A program made the position numbers and the translations under genes. A stretch of 64,000 nucleotides of DNA from an uncultured Clostridia bacterium (GTDB taxonomy: Bacteria; Bacillota; Clostridia; Oscillospirales; Ruminococcaceae), in NCBI GenBank assembly GCA_945910815.1, contig CAMDZD010000002.1, positions 62,001 to 126,000 of the forward strand. The letters run 5' to 3'. Below are positions 35,608 to 45,393 of this stretch, piece after piece; the stretch's first letter is position 1, and every line of letters starts with the position of its first letter. A model generated the notes under the pieces. That model ran no database searches. It was not told the DNA's origin and saw only the letters and a list, made by a program, of their open reading frames with translations.

Positions 35608-36371
35608 ACACCTCTTTCAAGAATATCACATAATACAATTACTCCAAGCATTGAAATTTCACATATCTGCAAAAAATATCCTGCCAAATCTCCCGTAATT
35701 CCTCCGAATGTTTTATAAGAAAAATTTCGGTAATATACAAAACTTAAAGCCGATACAAGAAAAACTGAAATTCCGCAAAGCATATCAATATAAATCAGAA
35801 ACAGTATGCAAAAAGCATAAATTAAAATCAATGATACAAGAGTAATTTTCCTGTCGGCAGGCTCTGAAAAACCCTGAAGCGTTCCCGATTTTTTGGCACA
35901 TTTCAAAGTTACTGCACCTATTCCGCTTAATGCTCTTGATATTATGAAAATTATACCCGATGACATAAAAGCATGTTCACTGCTGATTTCCGAATACAAT
36001 CCGAACTGTATTATAAAATACGAAACAAGTCCGATTAACGCAAATGCTCCTACTCTCGAATCCTTCATAATTTCAAGCTTTCTTTCACGGTCTGCATACG
36101 AATTTTTAGCATCAAGAACATCGCAGAAGCCGTCAAGATGTATTCCGCCCGTAACAATTACAGGAATTATAACGGATACTGCCGAATATAATACTGTTCC
36201 AATCTGAAATGCATAGCAGAAAGCTCCCCATATATATTCAACAAATCCGATTATTAAACCTATCAAAGGGAAAAAGCAGAGCGAATATTTATGATTTTCC
36301 TCACTCCATTCAATTTCGGGCATTGGTATTTTTGAATACATCGCAAAAGCTGAAATCAAGGATTTAAGCAT
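35598..36371 (-). CDS. cobS: Adenosylcobinamide-GDP ribazoletransferase (cobalamin synthase)
   Basis: A 257-residue membrane enzyme that joins adenosylcobinamide-GDP and alpha-ribazole (phosphate). SAFAMYSKIPMPEIEW at the start and GGIHLDGFCDVLDA with its acidic cluster are the CobS signatures. About six hydrophobic segments follow. The ORF track begins 14 codons too early; GGGGGA is correctly placed before the ATG at 36371. It overlaps cobU upstream by 16 bases and the phosphatase fusion downstream by 10. Confidence 0.95.
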   Translation of the reverse strand: MLKSLISAFAMYSKIPMPEIEWSEENHKYSLCFFPLIGLIIGFVEYIWGAFCYAFQIGTVLYSAVSVIIPVIVTGGIHLDGFCDVLDAKNSYADRERKLEIMKDSRVGAFALIGLVSYFIIQFGLYSEISSEHAFMSSGIIFIISRALSGIGAVTLKCAKKSGTLQGFSEPADRKITLVSLILIYAFCILFLIYIDMLCGISVFLVSALSFVYYRNFSYKTFGGITGDLAGYFLQICEISMLGVIVLCDILERGVCC

Positions 36372-36886
36372 AGCAAATCCCCCTTTAAAACTATCGGTAT
36401 ACCATAAACGCACTCTATGACAATATCCGCAATATTTGCAATATCTGTATTTATCTGACCGAGATATTTTATATAATCAGCAGTTTCAAAGCCGTATTTC
36501 AGACCGTCACAGCCGACATTATTCGATACTATTACAAGCAGACTGCATTTTTCTGAAAGATTTTTAATTCCCGAAACTATTTTTTCAACAGGATTATATA
36601 TTCTTTCTGATGAAAACATCTCATTTGCACAGAGATTTCCCATACATTCGAGAAGAACTCCCGAATTTTCCGGAATATCAATATCATGTATATCTGTATA
36701 TTTTTCGATTGTATGAAAATTTTTGTCCTTTCGGATTCTGCGATGACGTTCAATTGCCTGTTCTGCTTCGTCGCCGTATGGTATCATAGTTGCTATATAG
36801 AATTTTTCTCCCTGAAAATTTCTGAAAAGATTTTCAGCTAATGCGGATTTTCCGCATTTTGAGCCTCCTGTAATTAATACAATCAT
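36356..36886 (-). CDS. cobU: Adenosylcobinamide kinase / adenosylcobinamide-phosphate guanylyltransferase
   Basis: A 176-residue bifunctional enzyme that phosphorylates adenosylcobinamide and adds GMP. The P-loop is intact (ITGGSKCGKSALAE). YIATMIPYGDEAEQAIERHRRIR carries the histidine that accepts GMP. LLECMGNLCANEMF and VIVSNNVGCDGL are family blocks. It shares one base with the cobT stop and overlaps cobS by 16 bases. Confidence 0.95.
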   Translation of the reverse strand: MIVLITGGSKCGKSALAENLFRNFQGEKFYIATMIPYGDEAEQAIERHRRIRKDKNFHTIEKYTDIHDIDIPENSGVLLECMGNLCANEMFSSERIYNPVEKIVSGIKNLSEKCSLLVIVSNNVGCDGLKYGFETADYIKYLGQINTDIANIADIVIECVYGIPIVLKGDLLCLNP

Positions 36887-37932
36887 TAAAATTCAACATA
36901 CCTTTCCATTGGAAGATTTTCAAATTTATGTGCCGAATTGTACACCGACAATGCTCCGTCAAGCATAGGAAGAAGAAGTATTCCGCCCGTACCTTCTCCG
37001 AGACAGAGTTCCGCATTGATTATCGGTTTCAGACCTATTTCGTCAAGAATCATTTTTCCCGCCGGTTCTTTTGATACATGGGAACACAGCATAAAATCTC
37101 TTGACTGCGGATTAATTCTGTATGCAAGAAGTGCCGATACAGCAGATATAACTCCGTCTATAATTACGGGTACACGATACACAGCACCTCCGAGAAACAA
37201 GCCCGTCATACCCGCTATATCAAATCCGCCGAGCTTTGAAAGAACGTCAAGGGGATTATTTATGTCGGGGGAATTTGTTTCTATGGCTTTTCTTACAGTT
37301 TCGATTTTATGCTTAAAACGTACTTCATCGAGTCCCGAACCCTTTCCCGTTACAAGCTCCGGAGCTTTTCCGAGAAGTACAGATGCCACTGCACTTGATG
37401 TCGTTGTATTGCCGATTCCCATTTCTCCGGTAACTATAATATCGGTATTTTTATTTTTCAAATCACGGACAATATCAATTCCGTATGAAATCGCCTGTTC
37501 TGTCTGCTGTAAAGTCATTGCGGATTCATGAGCTATGTTTTTAGTTCCGTATGCAATTTTTCTGTTGATTACTTTATTATTTTTTATATCGGATTTTATA
37601 CCCATATCAACTGCTATAACATCAGTATTGAATGACTGTGCCATTCTGTTTATATTTGACGTTCCTTCTGCTACTGCATTTGCGACTATTTCTGTAACTT
37701 CACTTCCCGTCTGAGTGACTCCCTCACATACAACGCCGTTATCCGCACACATTATCACTGCACATCTTTTATTTAGTTTTACATTCGGATTCCCTGTAAT
37801 TCCGGCAATCTGCATTATATATTTTTCAAGTATCCCGAGACTGTTCAGAGGCTTTGCTATACTGTTCCAGTGTTCATGGGATTTCTGCATTGCCCTGACA
37901 TCAAGACCTGATATATTTTTAATTCTGTTCAT
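36886..37932 (-). CDS. cobT: Nicotinate-nucleotide--dimethylbenzimidazole phosphoribosyltransferase
   Basis: A 348-residue CobT that activates the lower ligand base by forming alpha-ribazole phosphate. Marks are PLNSLGILEKYIMQIAGI, IMCADNGVVCEGVTQ, TGEMGIGNTTTSSAV and the catalytic glutamate in ELCLGEGTGGILLLPMLDGAL. The actual lower base used by this organism cannot be told from the sequence. It overlaps cbiA upstream by 14 bases. Confidence 0.96.
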   Translation of the reverse strand: MNRIKNISGLDVRAMQKSHEHWNSIAKPLNSLGILEKYIMQIAGITGNPNVKLNKRCAVIMCADNGVVCEGVTQTGSEVTEIVANAVAEGTSNINRMAQSFNTDVIAVDMGIKSDIKNNKVINRKIAYGTKNIAHESAMTLQQTEQAISYGIDIVRDLKNKNTDIIVTGEMGIGNTTTSSAVASVLLGKAPELVTGKGSGLDEVRFKHKIETVRKAIETNSPDINNPLDVLSKLGGFDIAGMTGLFLGGAVYRVPVIIDGVISAVSALLAYRINPQSRDFMLCSHVSKEPAGKMILDEIGLKPIINAELCLGEGTGGILLLPMLDGALSVYNSAHKFENLPMERYVEF

Positions 37933-39238
37933 GATATTCCTTGCACTTCCTTACAAAATTTACGGCAATTTCAGTATTTGAGTAGAAATAAATATGCGGA
38001 AATCCCATATAATAATTTTCTCCCGAATGAATACATTCCCACTCTTTTCCGTTCGATTGCTTTACTGCTCTGAAATCCTTTCCGCAGTCTGTACTGTCCC
38101 AGTAGTGAAATTCATGAGCCTTGATTGATTCCCCTTTATTGCATAGGAGATTATTTTTATCAGCAATTATTTTTATATATCCGAAACGCTGTAATTTTTC
38201 GGTTCTGAAAGATTTTCCCCGAATTATTCCAACGCCCTTATATTCTCCGATATATTCATGAAGATACATAAATCCGCCACATTCCGCTATTATCGGGATA
38301 TTTTTTTCAAATGCTGATTTTATATCCGAAATTATGGATTTATTTTCAGATAATTTTTCCGCATAAAGTTCGGGATAGCCACCACTTAAAATTATTCCCG
38401 ATATATCTTCGGGCAGTTTTTCATCATCAAGCGGAGAAAAATATTTTATTTCACAGCCGAGTCTTTCAAGAATATCGATATTATCCTGATATATAAACGA
38501 AAATGCCCTATCCCTTGCAACTGCAATTTTAAGACTGCATATTTTTTTTATATTTATATCATCATATTCGGGAAAATCCATATTATCCGAAAGTCTTGAA
38601 AGCTTTGATATATCAATAGTTTTTTCGGCGGTATCTCCGAGAATATCAAGCTTTTCACGTATCTTTTCGGTATCCGATGAAAGTCCGAGATTACGGCTTT
38701 CTATTACTGCATTGCGGCAGTACGGAAGATACCCGAAAAATTCCGTATCAAGCTCATCACAAAGCGATTTTACATAATCTTTAAGGCTTTCGGGAAGTCT
38801 GTTGAATATAAATCCCTTTATATTATTTGGCTTTTTATATTCAAGAAATCCTTTCATAACTGCACCTGTTGACGTACTCATTCCCTTGCAGTCAATTACT
38901 ATAACAACGGGAATATTAAGATTCTGCGATATTTCGTAAGATGACGCTTTGCCGTTTATTCCGTCATAGAAACCCATTACTCCCTCGACTACTGATATAT
39001 CGCCCTTGCTGTTTCGGGAGAAAAGATATTTCAGCGTATTGTCATCACAGAAAAAACTGTCAAGATTATGGGATTCTATTCCTATAATTTCACGGTGAAA
39101 CATCGGGTCTATATAGTCGCAACCGCATTTGAATGATACGGGATTTATATTCTGATTTAAATACGCCTTTAATACTGCACATACAACAGATGTTTTACCG
39201 CAACCGCTGTTTGTACCCGCAATCATTAATCTTTTCAA
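37919..39238 (-). CDS. cbiA: Cobyrinate a,c-diamide synthase
   Basis: A 439-residue glutamine-dependent amidotransferase acting on the a and c carboxylates of cobyrinate. The ATPase domain starts MIAGTNSGCGKTSVVCAVL and contains SFKCGCDYIDPMFH. The glutaminase has GIILSGGYPELYAEKLSEN and the cysteine in PIIAECGGFMYLHEYIG. HIYFYSNTEIAVNFV ends the family. It overlaps cbiJ/E/T by four bases (ATGA). Confidence 0.95.
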   Translation of the reverse strand: MKRLMIAGTNSGCGKTSVVCAVLKAYLNQNINPVSFKCGCDYIDPMFHREIIGIESHNLDSFFCDDNTLKYLFSRNSKGDISVVEGVMGFYDGINGKASSYEISQNLNIPVVIVIDCKGMSTSTGAVMKGFLEYKKPNNIKGFIFNRLPESLKDYVKSLCDELDTEFFGYLPYCRNAVIESRNLGLSSDTEKIREKLDILGDTAEKTIDISKLSRLSDNMDFPEYDDINIKKICSLKIAVARDRAFSFIYQDNIDILERLGCEIKYFSPLDDEKLPEDISGIILSGGYPELYAEKLSENKSIISDIKSAFEKNIPIIAECGGFMYLHEYIGEYKGVGIIRGKSFRTEKLQRFGYIKIIADKNNLLCNKGESIKAHEFHYWDSTDCGKDFRAVKQSNGKEWECIHSGENYYMGFPHIYFYSNTEIAVNFVRKCKEYHEQN

Positions 39239-41136
39239 GCTTTTACTCCTTTTATTATAAATACGGGATTTTCCGCATTAAACATTGTATGACTTCCGGT
39301 TTTATGAGTTCTCACTGCTGAAATCTGTACCGTTTCGGCAGTCATTCCGAATTTTTCAAACGCTTTTATCGACTGATTAAGAGTTTCAACAGATACGGCA
39401 GTAATTACTACATCGGCAAGAGGATTTTTTCTGTATACGATTTCAAGGATTTCGGGAATTTTTCCCGATGAACCGCCTATAAATACCTTATCGGGAGTTT
39501 CAAGAATTTCAATAATCTCCATAATATCACAATGCCTTATGTCTATATTGTCGCACAGAAATTTTTCCGAATTTAATGAAGTAAGTTTAACGGCATCGGA
39601 ATTTTTATCAACTGAATATACTTTTCCGTCCGTACACTGCAAAGCCATTTCAACCGATACCGAACCTGTTCCGCAACCTATATCCCAGCATATACTGTCA
39701 TTATTTATTTCAAGCTTTGATATTATCAAAGAACGTATTTCCGATTTTGTCATGGGAATTTTACTGCGGATAAATTCATCATCAGGTATTCCCGAACGCT
39801 TTGACTTTTCATAATCAGGATTTTCCGTTACTATTACAGAAAGCTTACTGAATCCGCATCTTGCAAAATCATAAGGTTTTCCGACATGGATTTTTTCGTC
39901 ATCATATCCGAGATTTTCTCCGACATATATTTTAATTTCGGACATATTGCAGTCACAAAGAAAACGGCAGAAACTTCCGACTGAAACAGTGCCAAGAAGG
40001 AAAAAGCAATACTGATTTGACGCAATATTGCGTACAATATTCTCCTCTTTTCCGTGAAGGCTTATGAATTTTACATTCTGCCACGGCTTTTTTATTTTAC
40101 TGCAAAAATATATCGGTGAAGAAATTCCGCTTATTACTTCGGTATCGAAATCTTCAAGCTTTTTCAGAATTTTTTCCGCACCGCTGTAAAATCCGCAGTC
40201 TCCCGACATCAAAACCGATATTTGATTACAGTCGGATTTTATAATATAATTATATATTTCCTCGGTAATATAGGTCTGAAAGCACGTTTTACCGAAATTT
40301 TCAAACGGCTTGAGCATACGTTCCGCACCTATCAGAATATCGGATTTTTCTATACATTCAAGAGCCTGTTTTGTAAGTGTTTTAACTCCTTCCATACCTA
40401 TTCCGACTATATATATTTTTTTTGATAAAATACTTTTTATCTCATCAAGTGAATATCCCGTTTCGGAAGGCTTTTTTACAGTAACCATATCTATTTTGCA
40501 TATACGACATGCTTTTACTTTTTCGGGATAGCCTCCCGATTTACCGCTTTCCTTTGTGACAAGTATTTCAGAATTGTATTTCCGGATATGATTTATATTA
40601 TCCTCAACGCTGAAATGACCGTCACCGGATATTACTTTTTTAAATCCGAGATTCAACGCATCTTCGGCATTAATTACCCTTACCGCAAGACGTTCACAAT
40701 AATGCATTACCTTTGTATATTCGGAAAGATTTTTTATTCCTGTTGTAATAAGTGCATTTTTATCGCTCTGATTGAGATATTCAACGACTTCTGAAATACT
40801 GTTCAGTGATAATCCCGAAATTTCCTCGCTCTCACGAATAAGTCGCAGATATTTTACAACTGATTTCTGACAGGCTTTTTTTATATTTTCAGTAACTTCA
40901 ACTGCATACGGGTGAGTTGCATCTATTACAAGATTTATATTGTTTTCTGTTATATAATCGAAAATCTGATTTTCGTCAAGTCTGCCGTATATTGATTTTA
41001 CATATTCAAGACTCGAAACAAGATTTGCTCCGTATTCAGTAGCTGTACTTACAGTTACGGGAATTTTATTATAACTGCAAAATTCCGTAAGCTCCCTGCC
41101 CTCCGTAGTGCCTCCGAAAATTAAAATATTATTCAT
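39235..41136 (-). CDS. cbiJET: Triple fusion: precorrin-6A reductase (CbiJ/CobK) - CbiE - CbiT
   Basis: A 633-residue protein carrying three corrin ring steps. Residues 1-240 match CobK/CbiJ (ILIFGGTTEGRELTEF, VIDATHPYAVEVTENI). Residues 240-430 match CbiE, the C5/C15 methyltransferase part (IYIVGIGMEGVKTLTKQALE, VSVLMSGDCGFYSGAEKI). Residues 445-633 match CbiT, the C15 methyltransferase and decarboxylase (WDIGCGTGSVSVEMALQC, IGGSSGKIPEIL). CbiE-CbiT fusions (CobL) are common; adding the reductase is less so. Overlaps of eight and four bases join it to cbiH and cbiA. Confidence 0.93.
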   Translation of the reverse strand: MNNILIFGGTTEGRELTEFCSYNKIPVTVSTATEYGANLVSSLEYVKSIYGRLDENQIFDYITENNINLVIDATHPYAVEVTENIKKACQKSVVKYLRLIRESEEISGLSLNSISEVVEYLNQSDKNALITTGIKNLSEYTKVMHYCERLAVRVINAEDALNLGFKKVISGDGHFSVEDNINHIRKYNSEILVTKESGKSGGYPEKVKACRICKIDMVTVKKPSETGYSLDEIKSILSKKIYIVGIGMEGVKTLTKQALECIEKSDILIGAERMLKPFENFGKTCFQTYITEEIYNYIIKSDCNQISVLMSGDCGFYSGAEKILKKLEDFDTEVISGISSPIYFCSKIKKPWQNVKFISLHGKEENIVRNIASNQYCFFLLGTVSVGSFCRFLCDCNMSEIKIYVGENLGYDDEKIHVGKPYDFARCGFSKLSVIVTENPDYEKSKRSGIPDDEFIRSKIPMTKSEIRSLIISKLEINNDSICWDIGCGTGSVSVEMALQCTDGKVYSVDKNSDAVKLTSLNSEKFLCDNIDIRHCDIMEIIEILETPDKVFIGGSSGKIPEILEIVYRKNPLADVVITAVSVETLNQSIKAFEKFGMTAETVQISAVRTHKTGSHTMFNAENPVFIIKGVKA

Positions 41137-41854
41137 TTATTTTATATCCTCTCGGTGTAACCATTCTGCCGTTTATAACTTTTGTTTCACTGTTTCCTAT
41201 AAATACCGTTGTGAACATATCAACGGAAGTATCTTTCAGTTCGGAAAGCGTTAAAATTCTGCTTTCCTGCCCCTCACGTCCGATATTGCGGACTATTCCG
41301 CATACTGTATCCGGATTTCTGTACATCATAATCATATTGCAAGCTCTTGAAAGATAATCAGCACGCTTTTTAGATGACGGATTATATATAACTATTGCAC
41401 AGTCCGAAATTGATGCGTATTCAATACGCTTTATAATTTTATCCCACGGAGTAAGCAAATCGGAAAGGCTTATGACAGTAAAATCGTGTCCGAGAGGTGA
41501 ACCGAGTAAAGCGCCTCCCGAAAGTGCAGAAGTTACTCCCGGAATTATTTCTATATCAACATCGGGATAATTAACGCTTAATTCAATTGCAAGTCCTGCC
41601 ATTCCGTAAACTGACGAATCCCCACTGCATACAAGAGCTACTGTCTTTTCCCTTGCTTTTTCAAGGGCATATATTACACGTTCACGCTCTTGTCGCATAC
41701 CCGTTGAATAATATTCCTTATCAGGAAAATATTTTTTAAGTATATCAGTATAGACAGTATAACCTACTATAATATCACTTTCAAGAATAATTCTTTCCGC
41801 CTCGATAGTCATATTTTCACGGCTTCCCGAACCGAATCCCACTACATACAGCAT
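41129..41854 (-). CDS. cbiH: Cobalt-precorrin-3B C17-methyltransferase
   Basis: A 241-residue SAM-dependent tetrapyrrole methyltransferase that performs ring contraction and C17 methylation. MLYVVGFGSGSRENMTIEAE, IIVGYTVYTDILKKYFP, ALVCSGDSSVYGMAGLAIEL and IIPGVTSALSGGALLGSPLGHDF are typical of CbiH/CobJ. SDCAIVIYNPSSKKRADYL closes the SAM site. It shares one base with the cbiG stop (TAATG). Confidence 0.95.
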   Translation of the reverse strand: MLYVVGFGSGSRENMTIEAERIILESDIIVGYTVYTDILKKYFPDKEYYSTGMRQERERVIYALEKAREKTVALVCSGDSSVYGMAGLAIELSVNYPDVDIEIIPGVTSALSGGALLGSPLGHDFTVISLSDLLTPWDKIIKRIEYASISDCAIVIYNPSSKKRADYLSRACNMIMMYRNPDTVCGIVRNIGREGQESRILTLSELKDTSVDMFTTVFIGNSETKVINGRMVTPRGYKINE

Positions 41855-42873
41855 TATAAAATTCTCCTTTCAAAATCAATATTTATTTCACGCTCTGCAA
41901 GTGCAAAAGTAACACCATTACCCGAATGTTTTTTTAATATCAGACGATTTCCGTCCATTACCGCACATCTTTCGCATACATTATCTGTTCCGGTTGTTTT
42001 CATCACAAAATCAGAACACGAAAATTCTCCCTCAATACTCATAAGCTCATCTGCACTGTAAAAATTCAGAGGAGTATTATATTTTCTGCTGAATCTGATT
42101 AATGCTGTTTCATTGCGTTTTATATCTATTGTTGATATGCAGTAGACAAGATTTATATCTATATTATTTTCTTTCAGCATATCAAGAATAAAATCTTCAA
42201 AAACATCGGGAGACAGATTTTTTTTACAACCTGTACCTATTACAAATTTTTTCGGAATAAGATTCAATGTATTTTCAAAAATATTTTTTTTACAGTCTGA
42301 TATGCAGATACCATATTTGAAAGTTTTTTCTGTCACAAGCTCATCGGGAATATTTTTATACGGATATTCACTGTAAAAGCCGATTTTATTTTCTTTAAGT
42401 ATCTCACTTGCAATAAGCTTAGCTGTATTCATATCGCATATATGCAGACCGTTCGCCTTTGCAAAGCTGTCGGGAGAAAATTTTTTTCCCGTATCCGTTG
42501 CAGTAGTTACAACTGCAACTGCTCCTGTTATATCTGATACAATTTCAGCAAGGCAGTTAGCTCCTCCGATATGCCCCGACAGTACAGAAACGGCAAATTT
42601 TCCGTTTTCATCAACAGCAATTACAGCAGGGTCGCACTGTTTTGATTTTATATGCGGTGCGATACATCTCACGGCAATCCCGACTGCACATATAAAAATT
42701 ATGCCGTCATATTTATTGAATATATCCCCTGTAATTTCAGACAGGCTTTCAAAAATCACAGAGTTTTCAGACGGATATTTTTTGAATGAATATCTTTCGC
42801 AGTCAAGCTTTTCTGATATTTTATCTGATATTCTGTTGCCGTTTTCGGTAAGAGATATTACTGCTGTTCGCAT
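41854..42873 (-). CDS. cbiG: Cobalt-precorrin-5A hydrolase
   Basis: A 339-residue CbiG that opens the delta-lactone of cobalt-precorrin-5A and releases acetaldehyde. CbiG occurs in the oxygen-independent route. The N-terminal core has IIFICAVGIAVRCIAPHIKSK, VLSGHIGGANCLAE and VVTTATDTGKKFSPD. The C-terminal domain has VIGTGCKKNLSPDVFEDFI and CISTIDIKRNETALI. It overlaps cbiF by 16 bases. Confidence 0.95.
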   Translation of the reverse strand: MRTAVISLTENGNRISDKISEKLDCERYSFKKYPSENSVIFESLSEITGDIFNKYDGIIFICAVGIAVRCIAPHIKSKQCDPAVIAVDENGKFAVSVLSGHIGGANCLAEIVSDITGAVAVVTTATDTGKKFSPDSFAKANGLHICDMNTAKLIASEILKENKIGFYSEYPYKNIPDELVTEKTFKYGICISDCKKNIFENTLNLIPKKFVIGTGCKKNLSPDVFEDFILDMLKENNIDINLVYCISTIDIKRNETALIRFSRKYNTPLNFYSADELMSIEGEFSCSDFVMKTTGTDNVCERCAVMDGNRLILKKHSGNGVTFALAEREINIDFERRIL

Positions 42874-43616
42874 TTTCTGAACTCCGTTTCAAAATTTTTA
42901 TCGTAAAGTTTGGAAAGTGAATAGTTATCTCCTAAAAAGTTTCCTACTGCAATCAATGCTGTTTTAGTTATATTATTCGCTTTTGCAGTTCCGGCAAGCT
43001 CCGATACTTTACAGCGTAAAATTTTTTCATCGTCCCATGTAGCTTTATATACTATTGCCGAAGGAGTATCCGGACTGTAACCGCCTTTTATAAGTTCGGC
43101 TGAAAGTTTCTCAAGCATACCGGTACTCAGAAATATTATCATAGTAGAACCATGTACGGCAAGCTTTGAAATCTGTTCGGATTCGGGTACGGGAGTACGT
43201 CCCGCCATACGTGTTATTATTACAGTCTGCGAAACATCGGGAAGTGTATATTCAGCTTTAAGAGATGATGCCATTCCGCAAAAGGAACTCACTCCGGGAC
43301 ATACTTTATAATCTATTCCGAGGGAATCAAGACGGTCAAACTGTTCACGGACTGCACCGTATAAGCAGGGGTCACCCGTGTGAAGCCTTACTGTCATTTT
43401 ACCCGATTTTTCAGCCTTTTCCATAACCTCTATGACTTCATCAAGATTCATATACGCACTGTTATATATTTCGCAATCGGATTTTGCATAGCTTAAAAGC
43501 TCCCTATTTACAAGCGAACCTGCATATATAATAACATCAGCCTCTTTAAGAAGATTTGCTCCCCTTATTGTTATCAAATCCGATGCTCCGCATCCTGCAC
43601 CTACAAAGTTAACCAT
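42858..43616 (-). CDS. cbiF: Cobalt-precorrin-4 C11-methyltransferase
   Basis: A 252-residue tetrapyrrole methyltransferase of the CbiF/CobM family. Family blocks are VNFVGAGCGASDLITIRGA, ADVIIYAGSLVNRELL, VRLHTGDPCLYGAVREQF and PGVSSFCGMASSLKAEYTLP. The ORF track starts nine codons too early; GGAGG lies seven to eight bases before the ATG at 43616. It overlaps cbiL/D by eight bases. Confidence 0.95.
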   Translation of the reverse strand: MVNFVGAGCGASDLITIRGANLLKEADVIIYAGSLVNRELLSYAKSDCEIYNSAYMNLDEVIEVMEKAEKSGKMTVRLHTGDPCLYGAVREQFDRLDSLGIDYKVCPGVSSFCGMASSLKAEYTLPDVSQTVIITRMAGRTPVPESEQISKLAVHGSTMIIFLSTGMLEKLSAELIKGGYSPDTPSAIVYKATWDDEKILRCKVSELAGTAKANNITKTALIAVGNFLGDNYSLSKLYDKNFETEFRKCEQQ

Positions 43617-45393
43617 AATATTCCTCCGCAATTTTTTCAGCATTTTCAGTCATACCGATTATTCCGTATTTGTTTGAAAACAATACCGCACCTATCGGAA
43701 TACTGTTTTTTACTTTTGCATTAAGATGATATTGTATTTTTTTCATAAGAATTTCTGATACTTTATCAAGTATTCCCGCATTTATGAATATTTCAACAGC
43801 CTCATCAGTTGTAACACATTCGGGAATCTTTTTTAGTATTCCGGAATCTGCTCCGGCAAGAACTCCGCATGTAACAAGCACTTCAAATCTTCCGTCCGCC
43901 TGTGCGGAATGGGTATTCATAATTCCTGCACCGAGCTTTACAAGCTTTCCGATATGACCGACTATAAGTATACTCTGAAATTTGTATTCAAGTGCGGAAT
44001 CTATTGCCTCGCCTATGAAATTACTGCACTTAACAGCTTTTTCGGATAAATCCGGAATTTTATCATTCAGAAAGCTTTCACTGTAATTCCCGATTGTAAG
44101 CAGAAGGTTTTTTATTCCGTTTGCTCTCCTTGAACGCATTTCAAGACGGAATGTATCTATAAGTGCCTTACTGCTCATAGGCTCGACTATTCCGGACGTT
44201 CCTATTATGGATATTCCGCCTTTTATTCCTATTCTTGGGTTATAAGTTTTTTCGGCAATTTCAACGCCATCGGGAGCTGATACTGTAATTTTTATTCCGA
44301 AATCACAGGAATAATATTCAAGAATTTCTCCGACTTCATAAGCTATCATTTTTCTCGGAACACTGTTTATAGCATATTCTCCGCAAGGCTGGTCAAGACC
44401 TTTTGCGGTAACTATTCCGATACCCTTTCCGCCTGTAATTTCTATACCGGAGCTTATTTTCTCGGCTCTTGCGTATATTAAAATTCCGTCTGTAATATCG
44501 GGGTCATCGCCCGAATATTTTTTTACTGCACATGATACATAATCATCACAAATATCTATATCAAGAATTTCCGCACTGACTTCAATTCCCTTTGGAGTCA
44601 TAATTTTAACGCTTTGGATTTCCTTTCCTGTAACAAGCATTTCAGCAGAGGCTTTCGATGCAATAGCCGAACATGTTCCGGTAGTATACCCAAAACGTAA
44701 TTTTTCATTTCCGTGATATATATATCTGTTCTGTGGTTCAGCAATTACAGTAGTGAAATATCCCGATTTTTCAGGTATTCCGTGATATATCTTTTCATCG
44801 GGAAGTCCGCAGTTCTCGGCAGTGAAAATATTTCCGTCAAGCTTTTTCCTTAGTTCAGAAATATTTTTACCTGATTTCATAATAACTCTTGTACAGTTAT
44901 ACTGGCAAAGGCTTTCAAAGTCATCACACGATGACGGCATTATTATAAGCGGATTATTTCCGAGGACAAGTGGTCTTTTAAGCTTTGCAGATACCGCACA
45001 GAAGCTTGTGACTCCTGCACATATTTCAACATCAAATTCCGATTTCTCCACAATATCGGATATATACGAAAAAGTCGAATATACCGAAATATCACCTATA
45101 CTGATAAATGCAATGTTTTTACCCGATTTCAGATAAGGGAAAAGCTTTTCAGCAAGTTCACGGTGACGGCGTTCAAGCAGATTTGTATCACGTGTCATAA
45201 GAAAGTCAAGATAAATTATTTCCTTATTATCCGTACAGCATATTTTTTTTACAATATCAAGTGCAAGAGTATTTTCTCCTCTGGTACGGGGTACCGCTAT
45301 AATATCACAGTAATTTATAATTCTGACTGCTTTCAGAGTAATAAGTTCGGGGTCACCCGAACCGATACTCACACCGTATAAAATTCCGTTCAT
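43609..45393 (-). CDS. cbiLD: Fusion of precorrin-2 C20-methyltransferase (CbiL) and cobalt-precorrin-5B C1-methyltransferase (CbiD)
   Basis: A 594-residue bifunctional protein. Residues 1-225 are CbiL: LYGVSIGSGDPELITLKAVR, IIAVPRTRGENTLAL and AFISIGDISVYSTFSYI. Residues 230-594 are CbiD: LRFGYTTGTCSAIASKASAEML, TPKGIEVSAEI, GGKGIGIVTAKGLDQPCGEYAIN and GGISIIGTSGIVEPMS. The two activities are not consecutive in the pathway, so channelling between them is not obvious. It overlaps cbiC by four bases. Confidence 0.94.
   Translation of the reverse strand: MNGILYGVSIGSGDPELITLKAVRIINYCDIIAVPRTRGENTLALDIVKKICCTDNKEIIYLDFLMTRDTNLLERRHRELAEKLFPYLKSGKNIAFISIGDISVYSTFSYISDIVEKSEFDVEICAGVTSFCAVSAKLKRPLVLGNNPLIIMPSSCDDFESLCQYNCTRVIMKSGKNISELRKKLDGNIFTAENCGLPDEKIYHGIPEKSGYFTTVIAEPQNRYIYHGNEKLRFGYTTGTCSAIASKASAEMLVTGKEIQSVKIMTPKGIEVSAEILDIDICDDYVSCAVKKYSGDDPDITDGILIYARAEKISSGIEITGGKGIGIVTAKGLDQPCGEYAINSVPRKMIAYEVGEILEYYSCDFGIKITVSAPDGVEIAEKTYNPRIGIKGGISIIGTSGIVEPMSSKALIDTFRLEMRSRRANGIKNLLLTIGNYSESFLNDKIPDLSEKAVKCSNFIGEAIDSALEYKFQSILIVGHIGKLVKLGAGIMNTHSAQADGRFEVLVTCGVLAGADSGILKKIPECVTTDEAVEIFINAGILDKVSEILMKKIQYHLNAKVKNSIPIGAVLFSNKYGIIGMTENAEKIAEEYYG

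Noticed and set aside
36938-37531. 197-codon plus-strand ORF opposite cobT
   Set aside because: cobT motifs are intact on the other strand and the plus-strand product has no recognisable family. It is a shadow.
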